Positions 34,653-43,971 are shown, counted from the first letter of the stretch. The stretch: 64,000 nt of DNA from Saccharopolyspora flava (GCF_900116135.1 NZ_FOZX01000005.1:367745-431744); one strand, 5' to 3'. The notes: generated from the sequence alone by a model not told the origin. Made by a program: numbers and translations.

Positions 34653-36101
34653 GTGCCCACCGCCGTTGCGCTCCGCTCCCGTTCCGGCCGCTGGATCCTG
34701 GTGGCCACCATCCTCGGGTCCGGGGTGGCGTTCCTGGACGGGTCGGTGGTCAACGTGGCCCTGCCCGCGATCGGCCGCGACGTCGGTGGCGGGCTGCGGG
34801 TGCTGCAGTGGGTGCTCGACGCCTACCTGCTGACGCTGAGCGCCTTGCTGCTGCTGGGCGGCGCGCTCGGCGACCGCTACGGGCGGCGCCGGATCTTCAT
34901 CATCGGGCTGGTGCTGTTCACCCTGGCCTCGCTGGGGTGCGGGCTGGCGCCGACGGGTGAGGCGCTGATCGCAGCGCGGCTGGCGCAAGGCGTGGGCGGG
35001 GCGCTGCTGGTGCCGGGCAGCCTGGCGCTGATCAACGCCTCGATCGACCCGGACGACCGCGGTGAGGCCGTGGGCCGGTGGGCGGGGCTGACCGGCGTGT
35101 CCTCGGCGGTGGGTCCGTTCGTGGGCGGCTGGCTGGTCGACACCGCGTCGTGGCGGTGGGTGTTCTTCATCAACGTGCCCATCGCCGCCGCGGCCCTGCT
35201 CGCGCTGCGGCACGTTCCCGAGACGCGCGACCCGAACGCCGGGGAGCGGCTCGACGTCGGCGGGGCGGTGGCGGTCACGCTCGGGCTGGCCGGGACGGTG
35301 TTCGCGCTCATCGAGGTCCCCACCGTCGGCTGGGACCCGATCTCCACCACGGCTGCGGTGGTCGGTGTCACCGCGCTCGTGGTGTTCCCGCTGCTGGAGG
35401 CCCGCCACCCGGCGCCGCTGCTGCCGCTGTCGCTGCTGCGGTCCTCGCAGTTCACCGGGGCGAACCTGGTGACCCTGGCGGTGTACGCCGCGTTGAGCGG
35501 CGCGTTGTTCCTGCTGTCGCTGCAGCTGCAGCAGACGATGGGCTACACGGCGCTGGAAGCCGGCATCGCGACGCTGCCGATCACGATCATCATGCTGCTG
35601 CTGTCGGGCCGGATCGGCGCGCTGGCGCAGCGCACCGGCCCGCGGATCCCGATGACGGTGGGGCCGTTCGGCTGCGCGGCCGGGCTCCTGCTGCTCACCC
35701 GCGCCGAGGCCGGGGCGAGCTACGCGGGCGGGGTGCTGCCGGGAGTGCTGGTGTTCGGGCTGGGCCTGTCGATCACGGTGGCGCCGCTGACGGCCGCGGT
35801 GCTGGGCTCGGTGGGACCCGAGCGCGGCGGGGTGGCCTCCGGGGTGAACAACGCCGTCTCACGGCTGGCGGGACTGCTGGCGGTGGCGGTGCTGCCGGTG
35901 GTCGCCGCGCTCTCGGGCACCGGTGACGGCGCCCCGCTGGGGCCGGGTTTCGCGACCGCGCTGCAGATCTCGGCGGCGATGTGCGCGGCGGGCGGGGTGC
36001 TGGCGGCGCTGACCATCGGTCGCGGCGAGCGCGTCGAGACGCCGCCGCTGCCCGCGGTCAACCACGCGTGCCAGGACCCGGCCTGCGAGTGCCGCGACTG
36101 A
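34653..36101 (+). CDS. DHA2 family drug:H+ antiporter (EmrB/QacA type)
   Basis: A 482-residue MFS protein with about 14 transmembrane helices. DHA2 motifs: FLDGSVVNVALPAIGRD in helix 1 (motif D1), LGDRYGRRRIFIIGLV (motif A), RLAQGVGGALLVPGSLALI (motif B), and VGGWLVDTASWRWVFFINVPI (motif C). It exports cationic or hydrophobic drugs using the proton gradient. The tail ends CQDPACECRD, unusual cysteine richness. Starts at GTG 34653, 18 bp after the U32-like gene on the same strand. Confidence 0.92.
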   Translation: MPTAVALRSRSGRWILVATILGSGVAFLDGSVVNVALPAIGRDVGGGLRVLQWVLDAYLLTLSALLLLGGALGDRYGRRRIFIIGLVLFTLASLGCGLAPTGEALIAARLAQGVGGALLVPGSLALINASIDPDDRGEAVGRWAGLTGVSSAVGPFVGGWLVDTASWRWVFFINVPIAAAALLALRHVPETRDPNAGERLDVGGAVAVTLGLAGTVFALIEVPTVGWDPISTTAAVVGVTALVVFPLLEARHPAPLLPLSLLRSSQFTGANLVTLAVYAALSGALFLLSLQLQQTMGYTALEAGIATLPITIIMLLLSGRIGALAQRTGPRIPMTVGPFGCAAGLLLLTRAEAGASYAGGVLPGVLVFGLGLSITVAPLTAAVLGSVGPERGGVASGVNNAVSRLAGLLAVAVLPVVAALSGTGDGAPLGPGFATALQISAAMCAAGGVLAALTIGRGERVETPPLPAVNHACQDPACECRD

Positions 36102-36226
36102 TCCGGACTCCTCGTGCCATGCGTTCGACGCTACGCACGCCCCAGCACGCTCGGTAAGGACCGAAGTCACCGTTTCCGCTGATCGTTTCACCACCTCGCG
36201 CAGCCGCGATGTGGTGGGATCGGGGC

Positions 36227-36391
36227 ATGAGACGAGGCCGGCGCGGTCATCCGTGCGACATCCCCCTCCAGATCGGCTTGTGGCGCTGCCCGGAGTGCCG
36301 GCAGCAGTGGGAGATCCACGGCATCGAGGGCAACCCCCGCATCCGCAAGGTCAGCCGGGTCGGCTGGTTCCTCGCGAAGCTGCTGGGGTGA
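36227..36391 (+). CDS. Small zinc-ribbon-like protein (54 residues)
   Basis: ATG at 36227 after ATCGGGG; product includes HPCD at the start and CPECRQQWEI near residue 27, so one Cys pair plus other Cys/His might bind zinc. The tail is RVGWFLAKLLG. Its stop overlaps the start of the GNAT gene (GTGA), which favours a real operon partner. Function unknown. Confidence 0.6.
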   Translation: MRRGRRGHPCDIPLQIGLWRCPECRQQWEIHGIEGNPRIRKVSRVGWFLAKLLG

Positions 36392-36873
36392 GGGCCGTGG
36401 ACGAACTGCACCTCGGCGGCGCGACCTACCGGGTGCGCCGCGCATCGCAGGACCACCTCGCCGAGATCGTCGGACTGCTGCTCGACGACGAGCTCGGGGC
36501 GGGCCGCGAGTCCGCGGACGACCTCAGCCCCTACCGGGAGGCCTTCGCGGCGATCGACGCCGACCCGGCGCAGCTGCTGGTGGCCGTCGAGGATCCCGCC
36601 GGGCCCGTGGTCGCCACCCTGCAGCTGACGTTCATCCCCGGCCTGGCGCGGCAGGGCGCGTGGCGGGCGCAGATCGAGGCCGTGCGGGTCGCCGCCGCGC
36701 ACCGCAGCCAGGGGCTCGGTGCCGCGCTGTTCACCTGGGCGATCGAGGAATCCCGCCGGCGCGGGTGCGCGCTGGTCCAGCTCACCACCGACAAGAAGCG
36801 CACCGACGCGCACCGGTTCTACGAGCGGCTCGGCTTCACCGCCTCCCACGAGGGCTACAAGATGAGCCTGTGA
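36388..36873 (+). CDS. GNAT family N-acetyltransferase
   Basis: A 161-residue acetyltransferase. The acetyl-CoA loop is VRVAAAHRSQGLGAALFTWAIEESRRRG (Q/RxxGxG/A), and the last strand KKRTDAHRFYERLGF is the typical GNAT C-terminus. GTG at 36388 overlaps the upstream stop; GTG at 36397 is a close alternative with GGGTGAGG before it. Substrate unknown. Confidence 0.9.
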   Translation: MRAVDELHLGGATYRVRRASQDHLAEIVGLLLDDELGAGRESADDLSPYREAFAAIDADPAQLLVAVEDPAGPVVATLQLTFIPGLARQGAWRAQIEAVRVAAAHRSQGLGAALFTWAIEESRRRGCALVQLTTDKKRTDAHRFYERLGFTASHEGYKMSL

Positions 36874-36896
36874 CCACCGGTTACGCTGGGCGGACC

Positions 36897-37802
36897 ATGC
36901 GCCGCAAGCTCCGCTCACCCCTGCCTCAACGCGACGGGCTGGACCCGGTCCGGGTGCACCTGCCCACCGACGGGCGCTGGGCGACCGTGCGGGACTTCCT
37001 CGTCGAGCGGCTGCCCAAGCTCTCCCCCGGGCGCATCGACGAGATGCTGGCGGCGGGCCGCTTCGTCACCCGCGACGGGCCGGTGACCGCCGACGAGGCG
37101 TTCCGGCCGGGCGGGTTCGTGTGGTTCCACCGCGACGTCGCGCCCGAGACGCCGGTGCCGTTCGAGCTAGAGGTCCTGCACCGCGACGAGCGGATCCTCG
37201 TCGTCGACAAGCCGCACTTCCTGGCCACCACCCCGCGCGGCGGGCACATCACCGAGACCGCCCTGATCCGGCTGCGCAGGCAGCTCGACCTGCCGGACCT
37301 CTCCCCCGCGCACCGCCTGGACCGCGCCACGGCGGGCGTGGTGCTGTTCGTCGTCGATCCCGCGCTGCGCGGGGCGTACCAGACGCTGTTCCACGACCGG
37401 CGGGTCGACAAGACCTACGAGGCCATCGCGCCCCACGACCCGGGCCTGACGTTCCCCCGCACGATCCGCAGCCGCATCGTCAAGCACCGCGGTGTCCTGG
37501 CGGCGTTCGAGGAACCCGGCGAACCCAACGCCGAAACCCGCGTCGAACTCCTCGAAACCCGAGGCGGGCTGGCCCGCTACCGCTTGCACCCCCGCACCGG
37601 CCGCACCCACCAGCTCCGGGTCCACCTCAACTCCCTGGGCTTGCCCATCGTCGGCGACGACCTCTACCCCGAGGTCCGCCCCACCCCCGACGACGACTAC
37701 ACCCGCCCGCTGAGACTCCTGGCCAGCTCCCTCTCCTTCCCAGACCCCACGACGGGGCAACAGCGCCGCTTCCACTCCCACCGCCACCTCCCCTGGCCCT
37801 GA
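36897..37802 (+). CDS. RluA-type pseudouridine synthase
   Basis: A 301-residue enzyme with an N-terminal S4-like extension (RWATVRDFLVERLPKLSPGRIDEML) and the synthase core. The catalytic Asp is in AHRLDRATAGVVLF (about 141), and RTHQLRVHL (about 238) is the second RluA motif. It isomerises uridines in 23S rRNA or tRNA. ATG at 36897 lies 23 bp after the GNAT gene. A dispersed palindromic repeat follows the gene. Confidence 0.93.
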   Translation: MRRKLRSPLPQRDGLDPVRVHLPTDGRWATVRDFLVERLPKLSPGRIDEMLAAGRFVTRDGPVTADEAFRPGGFVWFHRDVAPETPVPFELEVLHRDERILVVDKPHFLATTPRGGHITETALIRLRRQLDLPDLSPAHRLDRATAGVVLFVVDPALRGAYQTLFHDRRVDKTYEAIAPHDPGLTFPRTIRSRIVKHRGVLAAFEEPGEPNAETRVELLETRGGLARYRLHPRTGRTHQLRVHLNSLGLPIVGDDLYPEVRPTPDDDYTRPLRLLASSLSFPDPTTGQQRRFHSHRHLPWP

Positions 37803-37813
37803 CCGCTGGGCAT

Positions 37814-37889
37814 TGGGGCAGTTTTAGCCATAACTGTCCGGACATAACGGACATTGATCATGGGTGATTATGGCTAAAACTGCCCCAAT
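37814..37889. repeat. 76-bp interspersed palindromic repeat, copy 1
   Basis: Perfect terminal inverted repeats (TTGGGGCAGTTTTAGCCATA and complement at 37870-37889; 24 bp if two flanking bases on each side are included) frame a 34-bp centre with TGTCCGGACA and TGATCA. The second copy at 54530-54605 is 76 bp too, with only about seven substitutions. It lies between convergent genes and can also act as a terminator. Confidence 0.85.
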
Positions 37890-37906
37890 GCGCGCCCCCG
37901 GCCGGG

Positions 37907-38956
37907 TCAGAGGGTGGCTACGGGGGTGGTGGGTGAGCCGACGGCGCCGGGGAGGTTGAGGGGTGGGGCGGTGAGGAGGAAGCGGGAGCGGTGCAGGCGG
38001 TGGAGGTCGGCGGCGAGGGGTGTCAGGTGCCAGAGCTCGCCGAGGTGGATGCCGAGTTTGAACAGGCAGTGGTGGTGCAGCGGCAACGCCGGGGCCGGGG
38101 GTTGTGCCGGGGTGGCCGGGTATTGCTCCACGGCGTAGTTGTCGGCGATCAGGGCGGACAGGCCGGAGTCGGTGATCCACCGGAGGAGGCGTTCGTCGCG
38201 GCCGTCCAGGGCCGGGCAGGCCCCGTGCAGGACGTCCGGGTCGGGGTCGCCGTTCATGTCGATGAGGCGCTGGGCGAATCCGGTGTGCAGGCAGACCATG
38301 TCGCCCTCGTGGACCTCGACGCCGTCGGCGGCCATGATCTCGGCGAGGGTGTCGTAGCCGACCACGGTGCGCTCGTCGCCGAGGTGCCGGTGCAGGTCGA
38401 TGAGCACCCCGCAGCCCTGCGCCCCGCCGCGGGCGAGGGTGTCCACGCCCAGCGGCCCGCCGCTGGAGGTGGTCCGCTCGTGCAGCTCCGCGGTCCCGGA
38501 ATCGGCCAGATCGGACGGCCCGACGACGTCCTCCCCCGCGCGGAACCCGTTGTAGAACACCGGTTCCGCAACCCCGTCGCCGTCGGCGTCGAACAGGGCA
38601 CCGGCGTGGGCGAAGGAGTCCCACTGCGTCGAGTACTGCAGGTGCAGCACCACGAGGTCGTCGCAGAGCACGTCGGTGGCGCCGTCGACGCGCTGCCGCA
38701 GCTCGTAGTTGAAGTTGATCCCTCCGAAGCGCCGGGTGGGGCGCAGCACGGGCGGGAACCGGTTGGGGTTCAACGCGTTCCCGCCCGGCAGCGTCAGCGG
38801 CAGGCTCAGCGAGTGCGTGATGCCTTCGCGCACCTCGGCCGCCGCGGCGCGGACCCGCTCAGGCGTCAGCAGGTTCATCCGGCCGCGGGTGTCGTCGGGG
38901 CCGAAATCACCCCAGTTGGACCCCTCCGGACGCCGGGTCCAGCGCGCTCCGGTCAT
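37907..38956 (-). CDS. Cyclase family protein (kynurenine formamidase-like amide hydrolase)
   Basis: A 349-residue protein of the cyclase/kynurenine formamidase fold. The metal-binding segment is LHLQYSTQWDSFAHAG (about 112-127; the family motif is STxWDxxxH), and further His/Asp sites are in GVLIDLHRHLG and HEGDMVCLHTGF. It hydrolyses an amide or ester ring, e.g. of a lactam or lactone. ATG at 38956 follows GGGAGG; it overlaps the transporter end by 50 bp. Operon with an MHS transporter, so it may open the imported compound. Confidence 0.85.
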   Translation of the reverse strand: MTGARWTRRPEGSNWGDFGPDDTRGRMNLLTPERVRAAAAEVREGITHSLSLPLTLPGGNALNPNRFPPVLRPTRRFGGINFNYELRQRVDGATDVLCDDLVVLHLQYSTQWDSFAHAGALFDADGDGVAEPVFYNGFRAGEDVVGPSDLADSGTAELHERTTSSGGPLGVDTLARGGAQGCGVLIDLHRHLGDERTVVGYDTLAEIMAADGVEVHEGDMVCLHTGFAQRLIDMNGDPDPDVLHGACPALDGRDERLLRWITDSGLSALIADNYAVEQYPATPAQPPAPALPLHHHCLFKLGIHLGELWHLTPLAADLHRLHRSRFLLTAPPLNLPGAVGSPTTPVATL

Positions 38957-40256
38957 GGTCGCCTCCCTCGCGTCGTTCGTCACTGCGTTCGTCGTGGTCG
39001 GGCAGGCGGAGCAGCACCAGCATGCAGCCCAGCGTGAGCAGCACCTGGAACAGCGCGTAGCCGATGACGACGTTGATCGAACCGGACGCGCTCAGCAGGA
39101 ACTGGCCCACCACCGGGGTCGTGCCGCCCAGCAGCGTGCCGCAGAGCTGGTAGCACAGCGAGAGTCCGGTGTAGCGGACCTCGGCGGGGAAGCGCCCGGC
39201 GAGGATGCCGGCCATCGCCGCGTAGTACAGGCAGTGCGGCACGGTAGCCACGGCGACGCCGGCCATCGCCAGCCAGTAGTCGCCGGTGGCGATGAGCAGG
39301 AACATCAGCGGCAGCAGCACGACCTCGGGCAGCAGCATCACCGTCACCGCGCGGGACAGGCTGCGCATCCGGGTGGCGATGACCGCGCCGAAGGGCTGCA
39401 CGACGATCTGGGCGATGTTGGCGACCAGGATGATCGTCAGGAAGTCGGTCTTGGCGAAGCCCAGTTCGCCGGTGGCCCAGGCCAGTGCGAACGTCGACTT
39501 GAAGTAGGTCGCCGACAGCCCGATCGTGCAGGCCCCGATGCCCAGCGCCAGCAGGCCGGGGTGCGAGCGCACGACCTCCCACACGGGCAGCTTCGCGGTG
39601 CGCTTCGACTCGATGAGCCGCGCCATCGCCGGGGATTCGGTGACCCGCAGCCGGATGAACAACCCCACCACGACCAGCACCGCCGAGGCCAGGAACGGCA
39701 GGCGCCAGCCCCAGCTGAGCATCGCGGGTTCGGGAAGCCCGCTGATGAGCAGGAAGCAGACGGTGCTCAGCGTGTTGCCGACCGGCGAGCCCTGCTGGGC
39801 GAAGGCGCCGTAGAGGATGGACTTGCCCTTCGGGGCGTGCTCGGAGGCGATGAGCACCGAACCGCCCCACTCGCCGCCGAGCCCGATGCCCTGCACCATC
39901 CGGATGCACACCAGCAGGATCGGCGCCCACACCCCGATCTGGGCGTAGCCGGGCAGCAGGCCGATCGCGGTGGTCGCGGTGCCCATCATCAGCAGCGTGA
40001 TGACCAGGGTCTTCTTGCGCCCCAACCGGTCTCCGATGTGGCCGAAGACGACGCCGCCGAGCGGGCGGGCGAGGAACCCGACCCAGAACGTCGCGAAGGC
40101 CACCAGCGTGCCCAGCGCGCCGTCGAGCTCCGGGAAGAACACCTCGTCGAAGACCAGCGCGGAGGCCGTGCCGTAGATGTAGAAGTCGAACCACTCGATG
40201 GTCGAGCCGATGAAGGCCCCGACCCCGGCACGGTTCGCCGTGCGCGCGCTGCTCAA
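38907..40256 (-). CDS. Metabolite:H+ symporter (MHS family, MFS)
   Basis: A 449-residue permease with 12 helices. N-terminal GSTIEWFDFYIYGTASALVF and GHIGDRLGRKKTLVITLLMMG are typical of MHS transporters for aromatic acids, shikimate or dicarboxylates. TTG at 40256 with AAGGGG upstream is chosen. It is presumably regulated by the next-door LysR gene (same strand, upstream) and feeds the catabolic enzymes. Shares a motif with the CoA-transferase promoter. Confidence 0.9.
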   Translation of the reverse strand: MSSARTANRAGVGAFIGSTIEWFDFYIYGTASALVFDEVFFPELDGALGTLVAFATFWVGFLARPLGGVVFGHIGDRLGRKKTLVITLLMMGTATTAIGLLPGYAQIGVWAPILLVCIRMVQGIGLGGEWGGSVLIASEHAPKGKSILYGAFAQQGSPVGNTLSTVCFLLISGLPEPAMLSWGWRLPFLASAVLVVVGLFIRLRVTESPAMARLIESKRTAKLPVWEVVRSHPGLLALGIGACTIGLSATYFKSTFALAWATGELGFAKTDFLTIILVANIAQIVVQPFGAVIATRMRSLSRAVTVMLLPEVVLLPLMFLLIATGDYWLAMAGVAVATVPHCLYYAAMAGILAGRFPAEVRYTGLSLCYQLCGTLLGGTTPVVGQFLLSASGSINVVIGYALFQVLLTLGCMLVLLRLPDHDERSDERREGGDHDRSALDPASGGVQLG

Positions 40257-40314
40257 TGAATTCCCCTTCGAATCCGGTGCGATCGCGGCAACGGTGGCAG
40301 CCCGAACGCGCGAC

Positions 40315-40343
40315 CGTCCAATACGAGATCGGGGGCCGATTGA
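40315..40343. promoter_or_regulatory. Candidate LysR site in front of the MHS transporter
   Basis: CGTCCAATACGAGATC at 40315-40330 followed by GATTGAGATC at 40338-40347. The 9-mer GTCCAATAC and GATTGAGA recur in the CoA-transferase promoter on the other side of the LysR gene, which suggests a common regulator. Confidence 0.4.
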
Positions 40344-40356
40344 GATCGGATCCGGA

Positions 40357-41256
40357 TCAGTCCGGGGTGGGCAGGGCGGTTTCGGCGATGCCGAGGACGG
40401 TGTGCAGCGCGGCGTTGATGTTGTCCTCGCGCCAGGCGAGCGCGGCCCGCAGCCGGGTGGGTTCGCCCGCGAGCCGGCGGTAGACCAGTCCGGTCTGCTG
40501 GATGTGCTGGCAGGACGTCAGCGTCAGCGTCACCCCGACACCGGCGGCGACCAGCGCGAGGATGGTGTAGGAGTCCGGCGCCTCCTGCACCACGCGCGGG
40601 CTGAACCCACCCGCGACGCAGGCCTTCACCAGCGCGTCCCGCAGGGTCGACCCGGCGTTGGAGGGGAAGCTGACGAACGGTTCGTCGGCGAGTTCGGCGA
40701 TCGGGACGCGGTCGAGCCCGGCCAGCCGGTGGTCGGTGGGCAGCGCGCAGATCAGCTCCTCCACCTCGATCACACGGGTGGCGACCCCGGGTTGGTTCAC
40801 CGGCAGCCGCACGAATCCGAGATCCAGGGTGCCGTCGGCGACGCGGGCCAGCGCGACGTCGGCGTAGGTCTGGCCGCGCATCACCAGCTCCAGGCCCGGG
40901 TGCGCGGCCCGCACCGCCCGGGTGAGCAGCGGCAGCGTCTCGTGGCTGGAGGCCCCGGCGAAGCCGACGGTGACCCGGCCGCGCTCGCCGCGCCCGGCGG
41001 CCCTGGCCGCGCCGACGGCGTCCTCGACGTCGTCGAGGACCGTGCGAGCCGGTTCCAGGAAGGACTCCCCGGCGTTGGTGAGCCGGACCGAACGGGTGTT
41101 GCGCTCGAAGAGCGTCACGCCCAGCTCCTTCTCCAGCTGCCTGATCTGCTGGCTCAGCGGCGGCTGGGCCATCCGCAGCCGCTGGGCGGCGCGCCCGAAG
41201 TGCAGTTCCTCGGCGACCGCGACGAACGCGGTCAGGTGGCGCAGTTCCACGCCCAT
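40357..41256 (-). CDS. LysR family transcriptional regulator of the catabolic cluster
   Basis: A 299-residue LysR protein: helix-turn-helix (HLTAFVAVAEELHFGRAAQRLRMAQPPLSQQIRQLEKELG), then a substrate domain. It resembles CatR/ClcR/BenM-type regulators in length and N-terminus. It is divergent from the CoA-transferase genes (111 bp) and precedes the MHS transporter. Pathway intermediates such as muconates or maleylacetate-type acids would be natural inducers (inference). Confidence 0.93.
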   Translation of the reverse strand: MGVELRHLTAFVAVAEELHFGRAAQRLRMAQPPLSQQIRQLEKELGVTLFERNTRSVRLTNAGESFLEPARTVLDDVEDAVGAARAAGRGERGRVTVGFAGASSHETLPLLTRAVRAAHPGLELVMRGQTYADVALARVADGTLDLGFVRLPVNQPGVATRVIEVEELICALPTDHRLAGLDRVPIAELADEPFVSFPSNAGSTLRDALVKACVAGGFSPRVVQEAPDSYTILALVAAGVGVTLTLTSCQHIQQTGLVYRRLAGEPTRLRAALAWREDNINAALHTVLGIAETALPTPD

Positions 41257-41295
41257 CCCCTCGATCCATCCGCGCGGGCTCTTGATCTGACACTA

Positions 41296-41320
41296 ATTCG
41301 GTATTGGACCTGTCTCAATC
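41296..41320. promoter_or_regulatory. Candidate LysR site in the CoA-transferase promoter
   Basis: On the minus strand, GATTGAGACAGGTCCAATAC (41301-41320) includes the same GTCCAATAC and GATTGAGA blocks as the site before the MHS gene. It lies between the LysR and CoA-transferase start codons. Confidence 0.4.
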
Positions 41321-41367
41321 CGGGGTGGCAGGCTCAGGTGCACACCGCGAGACCCCTGGGGGCGCTG

Positions 41368-42297
41368 ATGCCGCAGGCCGACAAGACCGCCTCGATGCGC
41401 GAGGCCATCGCCGAGTTCGTCACCGACGGCGCCACCGTGGCGCTGGAGGGCTTCACCCACCTCATCCCGACCGCGGCCGGGCACGAGATCATCCGGCAGG
41501 GCCGCCGCGACCTCACGATCGCGCGGATGACCGCCGACATCGTCACCGACCAGCTCATCGCCGGGGACTGCGTGAGCAGGCTGATCTCGTCGTTCGTCGG
41601 CAACTCCACCGCCGGGTCGCTCGGCGAGCTCCGCCGCCGGGTCGAGGCCGGGACGCTGGCGTTCGAGGAGTACAGCCACTACGGGATGATCTGCCGCTAC
41701 CTCGCCGGGGCGCAGCGGCTGCCGTTCTACCCGCTGCGCTCCTACGCCGGCAGCGACGTCCCGGCGGTCAACCCCAGCATCCGCAAGGTGACCTCGCCGT
41801 ACCCGGCGCCGGACGGCGGTGAGGAGCAGATCTACGTGGTGCCGCCGCTGAACCCGGACGTGACGATCGTGCAGGCCCAGCGCGCCGACCGGGCGGGCAA
41901 CACCCAGATCTGGGGGCTGACCGGCATCCAGGCGGAGGCGGTCTACGCCGCGCGCAAGGCGATCGTGGTGGTCGAGGAGGTGGTGGCCGACGAGGTGATC
42001 CGCTCCGACCCCAACCGCACGGTCGTGCCGGCCCACGCGGTGGACGCGGTGGTGGTGTGCCCGCGCGGGGCGCACCCGGCGTTCGTGCAGGGCTACTACG
42101 ACCGCGACGGCGCGTTCTACCGGGAGTGGTCGCGGATCAGCGCCGACCCGCAGCGGCTGCGGGACTGGCTCGACGAGTGGGTGCGCGGCACGGCCGATCA
42201 CGCCGACTACGTCGCCAAGCTCGGCGAGCAGCGCTGGGCGGAGCTGGCCGTGGGCGAGGCGTGGAGCGAGCCGGTCAACTACGGCCGCAGGCTGTGA
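41368..42297 (+). CDS. 3-oxoadipate CoA-transferase-like subunit A
   Basis: A 309-residue family I CoA-transferase alpha chain (glutaconate/CatI/IpdA type): MREAIAEFVTDGATVALEGFTHLIP, SFVGNSTAGSLGELRRRVE and NAGN-like DRAGNTQIWG. With subunit B it moves CoA from succinyl-CoA to 3-oxoadipate or a similar acid. ATG at 41368 has only GGGGGC before it. Placement next to hydroxyquinol genes favours 3-oxoadipate. Confidence 0.85.
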   Translation: MPQADKTASMREAIAEFVTDGATVALEGFTHLIPTAAGHEIIRQGRRDLTIARMTADIVTDQLIAGDCVSRLISSFVGNSTAGSLGELRRRVEAGTLAFEEYSHYGMICRYLAGAQRLPFYPLRSYAGSDVPAVNPSIRKVTSPYPAPDGGEEQIYVVPPLNPDVTIVQAQRADRAGNTQIWGLTGIQAEAVYAARKAIVVVEEVVADEVIRSDPNRTVVPAHAVDAVVVCPRGAHPAFVQGYYDRDGAFYREWSRISADPQRLRDWLDEWVRGTADHADYVAKLGEQRWAELAVGEAWSEPVNYGRRL

Positions 42298-42307
42298 GGA
42301 GGGGCAG

Positions 42308-43066
42308 ATGAGCATCACGTCGTCGGAACTGCTGGCCGCGGTCGCCTCGCGCGAACTGGCCGGGGCGAACACGGTTTTCGCCGGGATCGGGCTGCCGACG
42401 CTGGCGGTGTCGCTGGCGCAGCTGACCGTGGCGCCGGAGGTGGAGATCGTCTACGAGTCCGGGGTGTGCGGGGCGCACCCGGCTCAGCTGCCGGAGACCA
42501 TCGCCGACGCGGTGCTGATCACCGACTCGGAGGCGGTGCTGCCGATGACCGCGCTGTTCGGCTACGTGCTGCAGGGCGGGCGCATCGACGTTGGGTTCCT
42601 CGGGGCGGCGCAGATCGACCGGTTCGGCAACCTCAACTCCTCGGTGATCGGCGACTGGCACGCGCCGAAGGTGCGGCTGCCCGGCTCGGGCGGGGCGATG
42701 GAGGTCATGGCCAACTCGGGTGAGGTGTTCGTGGTGATGCGCCGCCACGACCCGCGCTCGTTCACCGCCGAGCTGGACTTCTGCACCTCGCCGGGCCCGG
42801 ACCGGGCGCTGGCCGACGGGATCCGGCCGCGCGGCAAGGGCGTCACCCGCGTCATCACCGAGCTGGGCATCCTCGCCCGCGACGACGTCGGCGAGGAGCT
42901 GCGGCTGGTGGCCACCCACCCGGGCGTGACCGTCGAGGAGGTGCGCGCGGCCACCGGCTGGGACCTGCGGGTGGATCCCGAGCCGGCCACGATCACCCCG
43001 CCGACCTCCGACGAGCTGCGGATGCTGCGCGAGGACGTCGACCCGGAGCGCGTGTACCTGCGGTGA
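42308..43066 (+). CDS. 3-oxoadipate CoA-transferase-like subunit B
   Basis: A 252-residue beta chain: VYESGVCGAHP carries the catalytic glutamate and GGGRIDVGFLGAAQIDRFGNLN-like segment matches CatJ/IpdB. Starts 11 bp after subunit A with GAGGAGGGGC. Together they form the heterooctameric or heterodimeric transferase. Confidence 0.87.
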   Translation: MSITSSELLAAVASRELAGANTVFAGIGLPTLAVSLAQLTVAPEVEIVYESGVCGAHPAQLPETIADAVLITDSEAVLPMTALFGYVLQGGRIDVGFLGAAQIDRFGNLNSSVIGDWHAPKVRLPGSGGAMEVMANSGEVFVVMRRHDPRSFTAELDFCTSPGPDRALADGIRPRGKGVTRVITELGILARDDVGEELRLVATHPGVTVEEVRAATGWDLRVDPEPATITPPTSDELRMLREDVDPERVYLR

Positions 43067-43146
43067 GCGCGTTCCGCCGTGGCGGGCGCGGTTCGGCGTG
43101 ATGGGATGGACCGGTCACCCCGTGGTCAACCGTGCTGGAGGATGCG

Positions 43147-43971
43147 GTGCTGGAGGAGTTCCTGCGGGACTGGAACCCGCGGCCGGTGGTCGAGCACGAC
43201 GCGATGGCGCCGGAGCAGACCCGCGCGCTGGCCCACGTGCTGGAGGTCCCGGCCCCGGTCGACGAGCTGCCGCCGCTGTGGCACTGGGTGCACTTCCTGA
43301 CCTGGCCGCCGCACTCCGACCTCGGCCCGGACGGACATCCCCTCGACGGGGACTTCCTGCCGCCGGTTCCGGACCGGCGCCGGATGTTCGCGGGCGGCCG
43401 GGTCTCGATCGCCGAGCCGCTGCGGCTGGGCACCCCGGCCGAGCGCACCACCGAGCTCGGCGGCGTCGAGGTCAAGCGGGGCCGTTCGGGCGAGATGGCG
43501 TTCGTGACCGAGCGGCGCGAGTTCCACCAGGACGGCCGACTGCGCCTCACCGAGGAGGTCGACTACGTCTACCGCAGCGGTGAGAGCGAGACGAAGAACC
43601 CGAACCGGTTGCGCCCCACCGACTTCCCGGACTCCACCGCGCCCTGGCAGCAGCGCTTCACCGGTGAGCCGACCCGGCTGTTCCGGTTCAGCGCGCTGAC
43701 GGCCAACACCCACCGCATCCACTACGACGAGCCCTACTGCCGCGAGGTGGAGGCCTACCCCGGGCTGGTGGTGCACGGGCCGCTGCTGGTGCTGCTGATG
43801 GCGGAGCTGGCCCGCGAGCACCGGGCGGTGACCGGGGTGTCGTTCCGGCTGCGGCGACCGGTGTTCTCCGGTGATCCGGTGCTGGTCTGCGGCGACGAGG
43901 ACGGATCGTTCTCGGTGCGCTCGGACCAGGTGCACGCCGAGGCGTCGATGACCTTCGACGCGCCCCGGTAG
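43147..43971 (+). CDS. MaoC/mesaconyl-CoA hydratase-like dehydratase
   Basis: A 274-residue double hot-dog protein of the HTD2/mesaconyl-C4-CoA hydratase type. The C-terminal repeat has the hydratase segment NTHRIHYDEPYCREVEAYPGLVVHGPLL with Asp/His catalysis. GTG at 43147 has GGAGG six bases before it; the in-frame GTG at 43132 lacks this. It hydrates an enoyl-CoA, possibly produced downstream of the CoA-transferase, or is a neighbour from another acid pathway. Confidence 0.83.
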   Translation: MLEEFLRDWNPRPVVEHDAMAPEQTRALAHVLEVPAPVDELPPLWHWVHFLTWPPHSDLGPDGHPLDGDFLPPVPDRRRMFAGGRVSIAEPLRLGTPAERTTELGGVEVKRGRSGEMAFVTERREFHQDGRLRLTEEVDYVYRSGESETKNPNRLRPTDFPDSTAPWQQRFTGEPTRLFRFSALTANTHRIHYDEPYCREVEAYPGLVVHGPLLVLLMAELAREHRAVTGVSFRLRRPVFSGDPVLVCGDEDGSFSVRSDQVHAEASMTFDAPR

